Shown here: positions 46,844 to 56,167 of the stretch, one piece after another
Layout of the letters: each line of letters opens with the position of its first letter
How positions within the stretch are numbered: the first letter of the stretch is position 1
NCBI RefSeq assembly: GCF_026410085.1
Contig: NZ_CP112866.1
Span: forward strand, 5,393,001 to 5,457,000
DNA from: Pseudomonas quebecensis
GTDB taxonomy: Bacteria; Pseudomonadota; Gammaproteobacteria; Pseudomonadales; Pseudomonadaceae
Reading direction: 5' to 3'
DNA length: 64,000 nucleotides
Notes under the pieces: model-generated
Seen by the model: only the letters and a program-made list of their open reading frames with translations
Database searches by the model: none
Told to the model about the DNA's origin: nothing
Position numbers and translations under genes: made by a program

Positions 46844-47278
46844 TCAGGAAATAGCGTCGAACGACAGCGAATTTTTAATCAGCGCCCAATGCGCCGCCTC
46901 GGCATCCCCAAGCTTGTCCGCCTTCACATAACTCAAGGCGAGCATCTTGCGCGTGCCCGGTATCACCAGCGCCAGCTGATACTGGAACACCTTGTCGTTG
47001 CCCTTGTTGAACTGGCTGCGCAGCTCGATGCCTTCCACTTCCTGCGCGGCGCCCAAGCGCACGTCCACGCCCGGTTGATAGCGCAGCTCCTGCACTTGTT
47101 TTTCCAGGCGCTGGAGTTGATCGTTGAAGTTGCTGTGCAGGGTTTCGCCGTCGGCCAGCAGGCTGCGGCTGACGATCAGGGATGTGCCCAGCTCAGGGAA
47201 TTTGAGGATATTGATCGTCGCGTCCTGCAGCTCGCTCGCCGGCAGTTGGAACTGGAATTCGTTGATTCGGTACGTCAT
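46844..47278 (-). CDS. Eag-type (DUF1795/DcrB-like) T6SS effector chaperone
   Basis: A 144-aa protein of the DcrB-like fold: MTYRINEFQFQLPASELQDATINILKFPE, SRSLLADGETLHSNFNDQLQRLEKQV, VEGIELRSQF, FQYQLALVIPGTRKMLALSYVK. Eag proteins hold the N-terminal hydrophobic helices of PAAR/Rhs effectors in the cytoplasm until loading on VgrG. It sits 12 bp upstream of the Rhs gene and 15 bp after vgrG, the standard vgrG-eag-rhs order, which supports the assignment strongly. Confidence 0.92.
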   Translation of the reverse strand: MTYRINEFQFQLPASELQDATINILKFPELGTSLIVSRSLLADGETLHSNFNDQLQRLEKQVQELRYQPGVDVRLGAAQEVEGIELRSQFNKGNDKVFQYQLALVIPGTRKMLALSYVKADKLGDAEAAHWALIKNSLSFDAIS

Positions 47279-47293
47279 GGCAAACGGGTCTCG

Positions 47294-49234
47294 TCAGGAG
47301 CTTTTCGGCGCGGGGAACGCGGCTTTGATATTGGCGTCGATGCTGGCTTTCTGGCCCTGTCCATCGGGCGTGGCGCCAGGGCCGCCGCCGTTATTGAGGT
47401 GCAGCACGCCCTTGGTATTGAACTCGGCGTCGCCGCTGGCATAGAAGCTGATGTTCACGCCGGTGAGGTTGATCTGCCCGCTGGCATTCAACTCCAGGAT
47501 GCTTTCGCCGCAGACCAGGCGCAGGTTTTCGCCCACCTCGATCACATAGCTCTGGCTGATGCTGTCGGTCTTGCGCTGGCCCACCGAGAGGATGTCTTCC
47601 TGCTTGACGATGCGCAGGCGGTTGTTGCCGATGGTCACCGTCTCGTTATGGCCGATGCTTTTGTTGCGGTCATGCCCGACGGAGTGGCTCTCATCCACCT
47701 CCACCACAATGTCCTGGTTACGCTCGGCATGGATATACAACTGCTCCAACCCCTTCTTGTCCTCCATACGGATTTCATTGAAGTTGGCTGGCGTGCCGCC
47801 CTTGCTCGAACGACTTTTCATGCCGCTCTGGGTCGCGTTCTCGGGCAAGTCATAGGGCACGGTCTGCTCGGCGTTGTACACGCGGCCGGTGATGATCGGC
47901 CGGTCCGGGTCGCCTTCCAGAAAGCTCACAATCACTTCCTGGCCAATCCGTGGAATCTGCATCGAGCCCCAGTTCTTGCCGGCCCAGGATTGCGACACAC
48001 GAATCCAGCACGAGCTGTTTTCGTTGGATTGGTCGTGACGGTCCCAATAGAAATGCACTTTCACGCGGCCGTACTGGTCGGTCCAGATCTCCTCGCCTTT
48101 GGGGCCGACCACCAGCGCGGTCTGCGGGCCTTTGACGATGGGCCGGTGAGTGGTGGCCAACGGGCGGAAGCTTTGCTGGGCGTCTATGCAGGTCAGGCTG
48201 CTTTCGAACTGCGCCGAGGCCGAGCCGCCGCCGCTCTCGAGGTTTTCCTGGACGATGTAGTAGCGGATGCCAACGATCAGGTATTCGCGATTCTGGTCCT
48301 GGCGGCTGAAGCCGGTGAGGCTGAACAGGTGGCCCGAACCCAGGCCGCGTGCATTGCCGGCAAACTCGATTTGTTCGTGCAGGGTTTGCAGGGCCTCGAT
48401 GCGGGTGCGCGCGTAGTGTTCGCCGTCTTCGCTTTGCACGTAGGTGCCGGGGTAGTCGTACAGCGGATAGTCGCCGGCAGTGTGCGGGCGCGGCATGGCC
48501 GAGCGCACGTCGATGCTGGCGCTGGGGCGCTGGAAGTCATAGTCGTTGAGCTCCAGCGAGCCCGGCTGCACCTCCTGCGCCAGGTGCCAGTTATGCATGT
48601 GGTCGCGTTCGCGCTGCTGCTCGTCCTTGGGGTAGTACGGCACCGACGCGTAGCCCGGCACCGTGGTGTGGGCGCCGTAGGCGTCGGCCAGCACCAGCAC
48701 ATGGCGGTCCTGTTCATGGCGGAAGAAGTAGTAGATGCCTTCCTGTTCCATCAGGCGGCTGACGAAATCGAAGCTGGTCTCGCGGTACTGCACGCAGTAT
48801 TCCCACTCGCGGTACGGCCGGCTCAGGGCGTCTTCGAAGTCGGAAAAGCCCAGGTCGCGGAACACCTGCTTGATGATCTGCGGGATGCTCAGGTTCTGGA
48901 AAATCCGGCAATCCGAGGTGCGGGTCAGCAGCCACAGCCACGGGCGCAGCGTCACCTGGTAACTGGCGAACTGGCCTTGGTCGATGTTCTGGCTGCAGCG
49001 CGCGACGATACCGTGGAAGTGCCGCTCGCCGCCGTCCGCCAATTGCAAGCCGACGCTCATGGGTTTGCCGAGCAACTGGTTGAGGTCGATGTTGGCGTCC
49101 AGGGACGTCAGCTGCAGCTCGTAATTGAACAGGCGGCCAAGCTCTTCACCGCCGCCCATTTCATTGAGCAGCAGCACATCCGGCCCGAGAGGGCTGGTGA
49201 TCTTGGCCAGGCGTGAGGCTTGGTTGAATAGCAT
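47294..49234 (-). CDS. vgrG: Type VI secretion spike protein VgrG (TssI)
   Basis: A 646-aa trimeric spike protein. The N-terminal gp27-like part (about 1-380: LLNEMGGGEELGRLFNYELQLTS, YCVQYRETSFDFVSRLMEQEGIYYFFRH) leads to a gp5-like OB fold (GPKGEEIWTDQYGRVKVHFYWDRHDQ, SCWIRVSQSWAGKNWG) and the beta-helical needle with repeats such as VDESHSVGHDRNKSIGHNETVTIG. No extra effector domain follows; the tail is a short Gly/Pro-rich extension, so toxicity is carried by the Rhs partner. A REP doublet and about 150 bp separate it from clpV. Confidence 0.96.
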   Translation of the reverse strand: MLFNQASRLAKITSPLGPDVLLLNEMGGGEELGRLFNYELQLTSLDANIDLNQLLGKPMSVGLQLADGGERHFHGIVARCSQNIDQGQFASYQVTLRPWLWLLTRTSDCRIFQNLSIPQIIKQVFRDLGFSDFEDALSRPYREWEYCVQYRETSFDFVSRLMEQEGIYYFFRHEQDRHVLVLADAYGAHTTVPGYASVPYYPKDEQQRERDHMHNWHLAQEVQPGSLELNDYDFQRPSASIDVRSAMPRPHTAGDYPLYDYPGTYVQSEDGEHYARTRIEALQTLHEQIEFAGNARGLGSGHLFSLTGFSRQDQNREYLIVGIRYYIVQENLESGGGSASAQFESSLTCIDAQQSFRPLATTHRPIVKGPQTALVVGPKGEEIWTDQYGRVKVHFYWDRHDQSNENSSCWIRVSQSWAGKNWGSMQIPRIGQEVIVSFLEGDPDRPIITGRVYNAEQTVPYDLPENATQSGMKSRSSKGGTPANFNEIRMEDKKGLEQLYIHAERNQDIVVEVDESHSVGHDRNKSIGHNETVTIGNNRLRIVKQEDILSVGQRKTDSISQSYVIEVGENLRLVCGESILELNASGQINLTGVNISFYASGDAEFNTKGVLHLNNGGGPGATPDGQGQKASIDANIKAAFPAPKSS

Positions 49235-49270
49235 CGAAGTACCCTAATAACTGAAGGAACCCAGTCCAAA

Positions 49271-49360
49271 TGTGGGAGGGGGCTTGCCCCCGATAGCAGT
49301 GTGTCAGTTGATGCATGCAGTGACTGATTCACCGCTATCGGGGGCAAGCCCCCTCCCACA
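49271..49360. repeat. REP doublet (REPIN-like) between clpV and vgrG
   Basis: Near-perfect arms, TGTGGGAGGGGGCTTGCCCC.. at 49271-49297 and its inverse at 49334-49360. It lies inside the T6SS operon, where it could protect or split the transcript. Confidence 0.95.
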
Positions 49361-49383
49361 TTTAAACCTTATTTCAACAGTCG

Positions 49384-52047
49384 TTATTCGGCGTCGTTGA
49401 AGTCGTAGTGCAGCTCATTATCCCGACTGCTGATCCGCACCCCCGCCAGCGCCTTGCCCTCAAGCATGCGCGTGAGGAACTCACGGCTCATGTCCGGCAG
49501 CAGGCTGTTGGTGAGGATGGTGTCGATCATGCGTCCGCCGCTTTCGGTCTCGGTGCAGCGCGAGACGATCAGGTCGACCACCGCGTCGTCGTAGTCGAAG
49601 GCAACCTTGTGGGTATTCTCCACGCGCTTTTTGATGCGGTTCAGTTGCAGGCGGGTGATCGCCTTGAGCATTTCATCGCTCAGCGGGTAATACGGAATGG
49701 TTACCAGACGGCCGAGCAAGGCAGGCGGGAAGATCTCCAGCAGCGGCTGGCGCAGGGCCTTGGCGATTTCTTCCGGCTCGGGGATGTTCGCCGGGTCTTT
49801 GCAGACCTGGGAAATCAACTCGGTACCGGCGTTGGTGGTCAGCAGGATCAAGGTGTTCTTAAAGTCGATCACACGGCCTTCGCCGTCTTCCATCACGCCC
49901 TTGTCGAACACCTGGAAGAAGATCTCATGCACGTCCGGGTGGGCTTTTTCCACCTCGTCCAGCAGCACTACGCTGTAGGGCTTGCGCCGTACCGCTTCGG
50001 TCAGCACGCCGCCTTCGCCGTAGCCGATGTAGCCCGGTGGCGCGCCCTTGAGGGTCGACACGGTGTGGGCTTCCTGGAACTCGCTCATGTTGATGGTGAT
50101 CACATTCTGCTCGCCGCCATACATGGCTTCGGCCAGGGCCAGGGCGGTTTCAGTCTTGCCCACGCCGGAGGTGCCGGCCAGCATGAACACACCGATCGGC
50201 TTGCTCGGGTTGTCGAGGCCGGCGCGGGAGGTCTGGATGCGCTTGGCGATCATCTGCAAGGCATGGTCCTGGCCGATGATGCGTTTTTTCAGGTGCTGAT
50301 CCAGGTTCAGCACGGTTTCCAATTCGTTGCGTGCCATGCGGCCCACCGGAATGCCCGTCCAGTCGGCGACCACCGAGGCTACGGCCTGGTAATCCACGGT
50401 CGGCAGGATCAACGGAGTTTCGCCTTGCAGCGCAGTGAGGCGTTGTTGCAAGTCGACCAATTGAGCGCGCAATTCGTCGTTGCCACTGTCCACCACCCCG
50501 GCCTTTTCACGCAGCGTTGCTCGGGTCGCGAGCAACTCATCCACCAGGGTTTTTTCTTCGGCCCAACGGCTTTCGAGAGTGGCCAGACGCTCACGTTCGG
50601 CGCTCAGCAAAGCTTCGCTGTTGCTCTCGCGCGCACCGATGGCTATACCTATCGCATGCTCGCGGGCGATGATCTGCAGCTCGGTTTCCAGGGCTTCGAT
50701 GCGACGACGGCTGTCGTCCACTTCCGCTGGCACCGCGTGCAGGCTGATGGCGACGCGGGCGCAGGCGGTGTCCAGCAGGCTTACGGATTTGTCCGGCAAC
50801 TGGCGCGCCGGAATGTAGCGGTGGGACAGCTTCACCGAGGCTTCCAGGGCTTCGTCGAGGATCTGCACCTGGTGGTGCTTCTCCATGGTCGAGGCCACGC
50901 CGCGCATCATCAGCAGCGCCTTGTCTTCCGACGGCTCGGCCACCTGCACCACCTGGAAGCGGCGGGTCAGGGCCGGGTCTTTCTCGATGTGCTTCTTGTA
51001 CTCGGCCCAGGTGGTGGCGGCCACGGTGCGCAGGGTGCCGCGCGCCAATGCGGGTTTGAGCAGGTTGGCCGCGTCGCCCGTCCCGGCGGCGCCACCGGCA
51101 CCCACCAGGGTGTGGGCTTCGTCGATGAACAGGATGATCGGCTTGGGCGAGGCCTGCACGTCTTCAATCACCTGGCGCAGGCGCTGTTCGAACTCGCCTT
51201 TCATGCTGGCGCCGGCTTGCAGCAGGCCCACATCCAGGCTGCGTAGTTCCACGTCCTTGAGCGCGGGCGGCACGTCACCGGCGACGATGCGCAGGGCGAA
51301 GCCTTCGACTACGGCGGTCTTGCCGACGCCGGCTTCACCGGTGAGGATCGGGTTGTTCTGGCGGCGACGCATGAGGATGTCGACCAACTGGCGAATTTCT
51401 TCGTCACGCCCCACGATCGGGTCGAGCTTGCCGCTGCGCGCCTGCTCGGTCAGGTCCACGGTAAAACGCTTGAGCGCTTCCTGCTTGCCCATTGCGCTGG
51501 GCGCCATGGCGCCGCTGGCTTCGCCTGGGACGGCACCGGCGTTGAAACCGTCGCTGGCGGTCAGGGCGTTTTCCGGCGAGTCGCCGACGTATTCGTCAAA
51601 GCGCTCGCTCAGGGCCTCGGCCTTGATTTTGTCGAACTCGCCGGACAGGCCCAGCAACGCATGGCGCAGGCTCGGCGTCTTGAGAATGCCCAGCACCAGG
51701 TAACCGGTGCGCACCTGGCTTTCGCCGAACATCAGGCTGCCGTACACCCAGCCGCGTTCCACGGCTTCTTCCACGTGGGACGACAGGTCGGTGATCGAGG
51801 TCGAGCCGCGCGGCAGGCGGTCCAGGGCTTCGGTCAGGTCGCGGGCCAGGCGCGCCGGTTCGACGTTGAACTGGCGGATGATGCGGTGCAGGTCCGAGTC
51901 CTGCAGTTGCAGCAACTGGTGGAACCAGTGGGCCAGTTCCACGTAAGGATTGCCCCGCAACTTGCAGAACACGGTGGCGGCTTCGATGGCTTTGTAGGCC
52001 ACGCTGTTGAGTTTGCCGAACAGTGCGGCGCGACTGATTTCACCCAT
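49384..52047 (-). CDS. tssH: T6SS ATPase TssH (ClpV)
   Basis: An 887-aa AAA+ unfoldase that disassembles contracted TssB/TssC sheaths. An N-terminal double Clp-N domain (about 1-160) comes first. D1 has Walker A GEAGVGKT near residues 237-244 and Walker B ILFIDEAHT. A ClpB-like middle coiled coil (about 420-540) follows. D2 has Walker A GTSGVGKT near residue 640 and VVLLDEVEKAHPDV. The length and N-domain fit ClpV rather than ClpB. It overlaps tssG by 8 bp, so it belongs to the structural operon. It is the last core gene before the vgrG-eag-rhs module. Confidence 0.97.
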   Translation of the reverse strand: MGEISRAALFGKLNSVAYKAIEAATVFCKLRGNPYVELAHWFHQLLQLQDSDLHRIIRQFNVEPARLARDLTEALDRLPRGSTSITDLSSHVEEAVERGWVYGSLMFGESQVRTGYLVLGILKTPSLRHALLGLSGEFDKIKAEALSERFDEYVGDSPENALTASDGFNAGAVPGEASGAMAPSAMGKQEALKRFTVDLTEQARSGKLDPIVGRDEEIRQLVDILMRRRQNNPILTGEAGVGKTAVVEGFALRIVAGDVPPALKDVELRSLDVGLLQAGASMKGEFEQRLRQVIEDVQASPKPIILFIDEAHTLVGAGGAAGTGDAANLLKPALARGTLRTVAATTWAEYKKHIEKDPALTRRFQVVQVAEPSEDKALLMMRGVASTMEKHHQVQILDEALEASVKLSHRYIPARQLPDKSVSLLDTACARVAISLHAVPAEVDDSRRRIEALETELQIIAREHAIGIAIGARESNSEALLSAERERLATLESRWAEEKTLVDELLATRATLREKAGVVDSGNDELRAQLVDLQQRLTALQGETPLILPTVDYQAVASVVADWTGIPVGRMARNELETVLNLDQHLKKRIIGQDHALQMIAKRIQTSRAGLDNPSKPIGVFMLAGTSGVGKTETALALAEAMYGGEQNVITINMSEFQEAHTVSTLKGAPPGYIGYGEGGVLTEAVRRKPYSVVLLDEVEKAHPDVHEIFFQVFDKGVMEDGEGRVIDFKNTLILLTTNAGTELISQVCKDPANIPEPEEIAKALRQPLLEIFPPALLGRLVTIPYYPLSDEMLKAITRLQLNRIKKRVENTHKVAFDYDDAVVDLIVSRCTETESGGRMIDTILTNSLLPDMSREFLTRMLEGKALAGVRISSRDNELHYDFNDAE

Positions 52048-53083
52048 GCTCTGGATTCCTTGAGGTGGTGGCTTGATCGGCGTAATGCCGGGCCAGGATT
52101 AGGTCGTTGGCGTCAACCGCAGGTTGGCCGAGCCACGTGTTGAAGCCCAGGCGGAACTGGCCGTTAAGCCGCAGCGCCGGGACTTCGGGTTGTTGCAGGA
52201 CCAGGTTCAGGTCCCAGTCCAATTCGTGGCCCAGGTACTCGGCCACCCATGCCACCAGTTCGTTGAACGGCTGGTGGCCGGGCAGCATGCCCATGTAGTC
52301 ATCGAGCGTGAGCGGGCCCAGGCGGATACGGAATTTATGCTGGCGGTCCCATACATGGCTGCCCAGGCACAGGTCCACGCCCAGCCGGGTGGCGTTGACG
52401 CCCACACGGCTGCGTTCGGGCAGTTCGAGCCATTGGCCGACGTATTCCTCGATCTCTACCGGCAGGCCGAAGTACTCGCTGAGGATGGCTTTCAGCCCGT
52501 CCGGATAGCGGGTCTGTGCCGACAGGTGGCCGCTGTAATGCAGCTTGGCCGTGTCGGGAATCAGCCCCTGGTTGAGCAGGCTCGGCATGCCGCGACCGCT
52601 CAAGGCGGCGAGGCGCGCGGACCAGTAGTCATCGTCCGGGCGGTCGTGGCTGACCGTCGGCCGCGCCTCGGCCCAGGCCCGGTAAAACAGGCTGAGCAGG
52701 CGATGGTGGAACACGTCCAGGAACGCTTTGCTGGTGCTGTCGGCGTTGTTGCGCTGACGCTCGCGCACGTATTCGGTGATGTGCAGCGGCAGCGGGCCGT
52801 TGGGGCCGCCGAGGCCGAAAAAGAACTGCTCCAGCCGCGCCGGCCGGCCATCGCCGCCCGGCGCCACCGAGGCCAGGGTGGCCGGGGCGAAGGTGCAGTC
52901 GGCCTGTTGCCCAAGGCGCAACGGGTCGTCCGCCAGACGCAGGGAATGGCCCAGGCGCGGCAGGTGCGGTGACTCGCATTCGATGCGCCGCAGGGCCTGG
53001 AAGAAATCGTATTCCCAGGGCTCCTGGTGCATCGCTTCCAGGGTACTCACAGGGTCGGACGACGTCCGGGCTTGGCTTTCCAT
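52040..53083 (-). CDS. tssG: T6SS baseplate subunit TssG
   Basis: A 347-aa baseplate wedge protein. Family blocks: EPWEYDFFQALRRIECESPHLPRLGHSLRLADDPLRLGQ near the start; FFFGLGGPNGPLPLHITEYVRER; FLDVFHHRLLSLFYRAWAEARPTV; PVEIEEYVGQWLELPERSRVGV; and a tail with RLNGQFRLGFNTWLG. It binds TssF in a 2:1 wedge with TssF, TssE and TssK. It overlaps tssF by 37 bp and tssH by 8 bp, showing tight coupling. Confidence 0.95.
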   Translation of the reverse strand: MESQARTSSDPVSTLEAMHQEPWEYDFFQALRRIECESPHLPRLGHSLRLADDPLRLGQQADCTFAPATLASVAPGGDGRPARLEQFFFGLGGPNGPLPLHITEYVRERQRNNADSTSKAFLDVFHHRLLSLFYRAWAEARPTVSHDRPDDDYWSARLAALSGRGMPSLLNQGLIPDTAKLHYSGHLSAQTRYPDGLKAILSEYFGLPVEIEEYVGQWLELPERSRVGVNATRLGVDLCLGSHVWDRQHKFRIRLGPLTLDDYMGMLPGHQPFNELVAWVAEYLGHELDWDLNLVLQQPEVPALRLNGQFRLGFNTWLGQPAVDANDLILARHYADQATTSRNPEHG

Positions 53084-54906
53084 CGCATGATCTCGCCGCG
53101 TTCGGTGGTACGGATCACCGTCTCGGTAAAGCTGTTGATCGACACGTAGCGTGCCAGGAAGCGCTCCAGTACCGCACCGAGCAGGAATACGCCGGTGCCA
53201 CGAAACGCGTTTTCATCGAATTCCAGTGTAATTTCCAAGCCTCGGCCAAACACGATCGGGCCGGGCATCGGCAGGCGCCGGGTCACCGCTTTGCTGCTGA
53301 CTTCGCGCAGGCCTTCGATCTGCAACTGCAGGGCGGCGTCGTTGCTGTCGCCATACAGGCGCAACAGTTCGCGTAAGGCGCCGGCGCCCTGGCCCTGTTC
53401 GCTCAGGGACAGGTAATTGAGCGACAGCTGGCTGATCAGGCGCCACGCCTTGGCGTCATGGGCATGGCTGGCACGCGGGCGGCTCGGGCCGGCAACGCAG
53501 CGCACGGCCAGTACCGGCGCGCTGTCGGCCAGGGTGAAGTCGGTCTTGCCGTTGCCCACGCTCATGAACAGCGGCAGGTCGCGGTTGGTGCACAGCGCGG
53601 TCACGCCGAGTTGGCGCAGGTCGTGGCGATACGGCGCTTGTTGGCTGTCCACCAGGCTGACGAAGGTCTCGCTGCCCACATACGTGGAGCGCGGGCCATT
53701 GCGGCGCTGGTCGCTGGAGAGCACGCGGGGCTCGCGCCGCACCGTGTAGTAAGCCTTGTCACGGCCATAGCGCGATGGGTCGCGCACCGCATAAAACGGC
53801 AGGAACGGCTGCTCCGGCCCGGTGCCATGGCCGGTCAGGCCGGTGAGGGAATGCACCTCGAAATCCATCGGCCGGGTGCGGTCGGCGATCACGTGGTGTT
53901 CGTTGACGCGGTCGGACAAGTGAATACGGTCCAGGCGCTTGGGGAACAGGTTGATCGCCGGGGTGCAGAACGGCAGGAACTGCGCCGCGCCGACGCTGCC
54001 TTCCAGGCTCGGCTCGTGACGGTCAAACAGTACGATCAATTCCAGCTCCTGGCCGTCGCAGCGCTTGACCGCACGGCTCAGCTCGGCGAACTCCACGAAC
54101 AGGAACCGCTGGGGCAGGGCGAAGTATTCCTGCAACAACCGATAACCCTGGAACGCTCGCGCCACTACCGGCATGGCCGCATCGGCGTCGTCGAACCCGC
54201 GTGAACGCAGTGCGTCCTGCGGTAGACGCTCGACCCAATCGCTACCGGGCTTGCGTGCGAATACCGCGCAGGCGTTGCCCAGCAGTTGTTCGTAAAGGCG
54301 GAACGGTTGCTCGTCGGCACCGCTGAGGTACAGCGGCAGGCTGTCCAGATCGAGGCTGTTGAACGGCAGTTCGGCGCCGGTGCGCAAGGTCAGGCGCAGA
54401 CCGGCCTTGGCCTTCGGCTCGCTGGCGGCCAGGCGCCCGAGCACGGTGGCCGGGTTGCCGAAGTACTCGGCGTTGCTCACCTGCAGTGGCCACAGCGTTA
54501 CCGGATGCGCGGTGCGGTACTCGCAGCAGGTCTGGGTCTCGCGGCCCAGGGCGGCGCGCAGGACGGTGTCGCGCGGCAACGGGAAACCACCGACCAGGGA
54601 ACCTTCGTCGGGGTCGGTCTGCAACTGCACCACGGTCATCGACGGCGTCGGCGCCAGGTAGTGCGGGTAGGCGATTTCCAGCAGGTTGTGGGTGAACGTC
54701 GGGTACTCGGCGTCGAGCTTGAGCTGCACGCGGGCGGTGAGGTAGGCAAAGCCTTCGAGCAGGCGTTCGACGTACGGGTCGGCGCAGTCCATACCGGACA
54801 GGGTCAGCCGACTGGCGATCTTTGGGTATTCCTTGGCGAACTCGGCGGCGCTTTCGCGCACGTGGTGCAATTCCTGGTTGTACAGCTCCAGCAGGCGCGG
54901 GTTCAT
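53047..54906 (-). CDS. tssF: T6SS baseplate subunit TssF
   Basis: A 619-aa baseplate protein. The N-terminus is diagnostic: [34 protein letters not shown], then [48 protein letters not shown]. Further blocks are [31 protein letters not shown] and a C-terminal [46 protein letters not shown]. The ATG at 54906 overlaps the tssE stop by 4 bp; the much longer open frame upstream lies inside tssE and is rejected. Confidence 0.96.
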   Translation of the reverse strand: MNPRLLELYNQELHHVRESAAEFAKEYPKIASRLTLSGMDCADPYVERLLEGFAYLTARVQLKLDAEYPTFTHNLLEIAYPHYLAPTPSMTVVQLQTDPDEGSLVGGFPLPRDTVLRAALGRETQTCCEYRTAHPVTLWPLQVSNAEYFGNPATVLGRLAASEPKAKAGLRLTLRTGAELPFNSLDLDSLPLYLSGADEQPFRLYEQLLGNACAVFARKPGSDWVERLPQDALRSRGFDDADAAMPVVARAFQGYRLLQEYFALPQRFLFVEFAELSRAVKRCDGQELELIVLFDRHEPSLEGSVGAAQFLPFCTPAINLFPKRLDRIHLSDRVNEHHVIADRTRPMDFEVHSLTGLTGHGTGPEQPFLPFYAVRDPSRYGRDKAYYTVRREPRVLSSDQRRNGPRSTYVGSETFVSLVDSQQAPYRHDLRQLGVTALCTNRDLPLFMSVGNGKTDFTLADSAPVLAVRCVAGPSRPRASHAHDAKAWRLISQLSLNYLSLSEQGQGAGALRELLRLYGDSNDAALQLQIEGLREVSSKAVTRRLPMPGPIVFGRGLEITLEFDENAFRGTGVFLLGAVLERFLARYVSINSFTETVIRTTERGEIMRWKAKPGRRPTL

Positions 54907-55418
54907 GGGCGCCTCCGCTGGTCGGCATTGACCACGCGTACATGGCCGGATTCCAGGTCCAGGTCGGTCTGCAGCAGCAGGCGCAACGGCACCGGTTGAG
55001 CCCACAGGTCGCCTTCGATTTCGAAACTCAGGGCGTTGTGGTTCATCTCGCCCTGGCCGACCCGGGCTTTGACGCGCAGGGTATGGCGCAGAATGCGCGG
55101 TTCGAATGTGGCGATAGCCTGATAAATCAGGGCCTCCAGCGCTTTGATATCCACGCTGGACACGCTGTTGCCCGCCAGCGCCGGCAGGCCGTAATTGACC
55201 ACGGAGGTGCCGGCCGGGGTGTGCAGCGTTGCATCGGCGTCGAGCAACGACGTGGTGTTGAGCAGCCACGCCAGGTCGCGCAGCACCGAGGCTTTCAATT
55301 GAGTCAGGGACAGCACGCGTTTGTCGGCGCTTTCCTTGGGGTTGGTTGGGTCGTCGTCGGTCAGCCGATCCAGCAGGGACGGTTGCAGACGTTCGCGGGA
55401 AGCGATTTCAGTTACCAC
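54903..55418 (-). CDS. tssE: T6SS baseplate subunit TssE (gp25-like)
   Basis: A 171-aa gp25/lysozyme-like protein that triggers sheath assembly at the baseplate. Visible blocks: [63 protein letters not shown] and [35 protein letters not shown] at 55418 with GGAG 8 bases upstream is preferred; the long open frame from 55502 contains non-homologous residues. The gap to hcp is 90 bp, and no TagJ (HsiE-like) gene lies there. Confidence 0.93.
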   Translation of the reverse strand: MVTEIASRERLQPSLLDRLTDDDPTNPKESADKRVLSLTQLKASVLRDLAWLLNTTSLLDADATLHTPAGTSVVNYGLPALAGNSVSSVDIKALEALIYQAIATFEPRILRHTLRVKARVGQGEMNHNALSFEIEGDLWAQPVPLRLLLQTDLDLESGHVRVVNADQRRRP

Positions 55419-55508
55419 CAAAGCAGCTCCACGGACGGATTGCGAGAGGAACAAGATGCTGCATGTGAGGCTGTAGTGCCGTGGCGCGGGGCCACGGCAC
55501 AAGGGCTA

Positions 55509-55997
55509 TCAGCGCTTGGTGTTGGAACGGATGTTCCAGCCAAACTTGACCGCGCCGCCGTCTTTGGTGCCGTCGGCTTTCTGCGGCTGGTAGTCCACCA
55601 TCACTTGGGCGAAGTTCAGGGTGACGTTCTCGGTCAGGCGGTCATCGGTGCCCGAACCGCCGGTGCTCAGCGACGTTACCAGCACTTCTTCCAGGTTGAT
55701 CACCATGTACTCGACCTGGCTTTCACCACCGGCCTTGCGCACGGTCAGCTTGACCTTGTCGATGTGCTTGCCGCTGGCGCACAGCATCATCAGGTTTGGC
55801 GACGCCTTGTCGACGTACTTGGTCAGCGACAGGTCCTGGATGTTCACCTTGCCCGCGCCGCCGCCACCGCCAACGTGCATGTTGCCGGACTGGGACATGC
55901 CCCAGCTCCAGTTCAGCACGTCGATTTCGTCTTTGTGGGCCTTGTCCATGGACTCGCCCTTGATGTCGCCGATCTTGATGAAAATATCAACAGCCAT
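55509..55997 (-). CDS. hcp: T6SS tube protein Hcp (TssD)
   Basis: A 162-aa tube-forming protein exported by the system. Family markers: MAVDIFIKIGDIKGESMDKAHKDEIDVLNWSWGMSQSG, GKVNIQDLSLTKYVDKASPNLMMLCASGKHIDKVKLTVRKAGG and LEEVLVTSLSTGGSG. The GGGGGGAGK loop is typical of the HSI-I-type Hcp. The ribosome site GGGAGAAAACATG is strong. It is preceded by a 170-bp gap with a REP doublet, so hcp may be produced from a stabilised or separate transcript. Confidence 0.97.
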   Translation of the reverse strand: MAVDIFIKIGDIKGESMDKAHKDEIDVLNWSWGMSQSGNMHVGGGGGAGKVNIQDLSLTKYVDKASPNLMMLCASGKHIDKVKLTVRKAGGESQVEYMVINLEEVLVTSLSTGGSGTDDRLTENVTLNFAQVMVDYQPQKADGTKDGGAVKFGWNIRSNTKR

Positions 55998-56059
55998 GTT
56001 TTCTCCCTGTGTGGCTCTTGCCACTGAATTTGAGTGACTCCAAATGGGCAGTGCTTTTG

Positions 56060-56145
56060 TGTGGGTGGGGCTTGCCCCCGATGCAGGCACCTCGGTGTGT
56101 CAGTCACACCCCAGTGATGCTATCGGGGGCAAGCCCCCTCCCACA
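56060..56145. repeat. REP doublet (REPIN-like) between tssC and hcp
   Basis: TGTGGGTGGGGCTTGCCCCC.. at 56060-56084 and its inverse at 56119-56145. It is inside the T6SS operon, directly before the highly expressed hcp. Confidence 0.94.
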
Positions 56146-56167
56146 GAAGAGCCAGCTCATCCGTGGG

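Noticed and set aside
46784..49216. Long plus-strand open frame (810 codons) opposite vgrG and eag
   Set aside because: Antisense shadow of GC-rich genes; His/Val/Gln/Ala-rich composition and no recognisable domain.
54907..55269. N-terminal extension of TssF by 121 residues
   Set aside because: The extension lies in the tssE coding region out of frame and is Arg/Pro/Gly-rich; TssF homologues begin [13 protein letters not shown].
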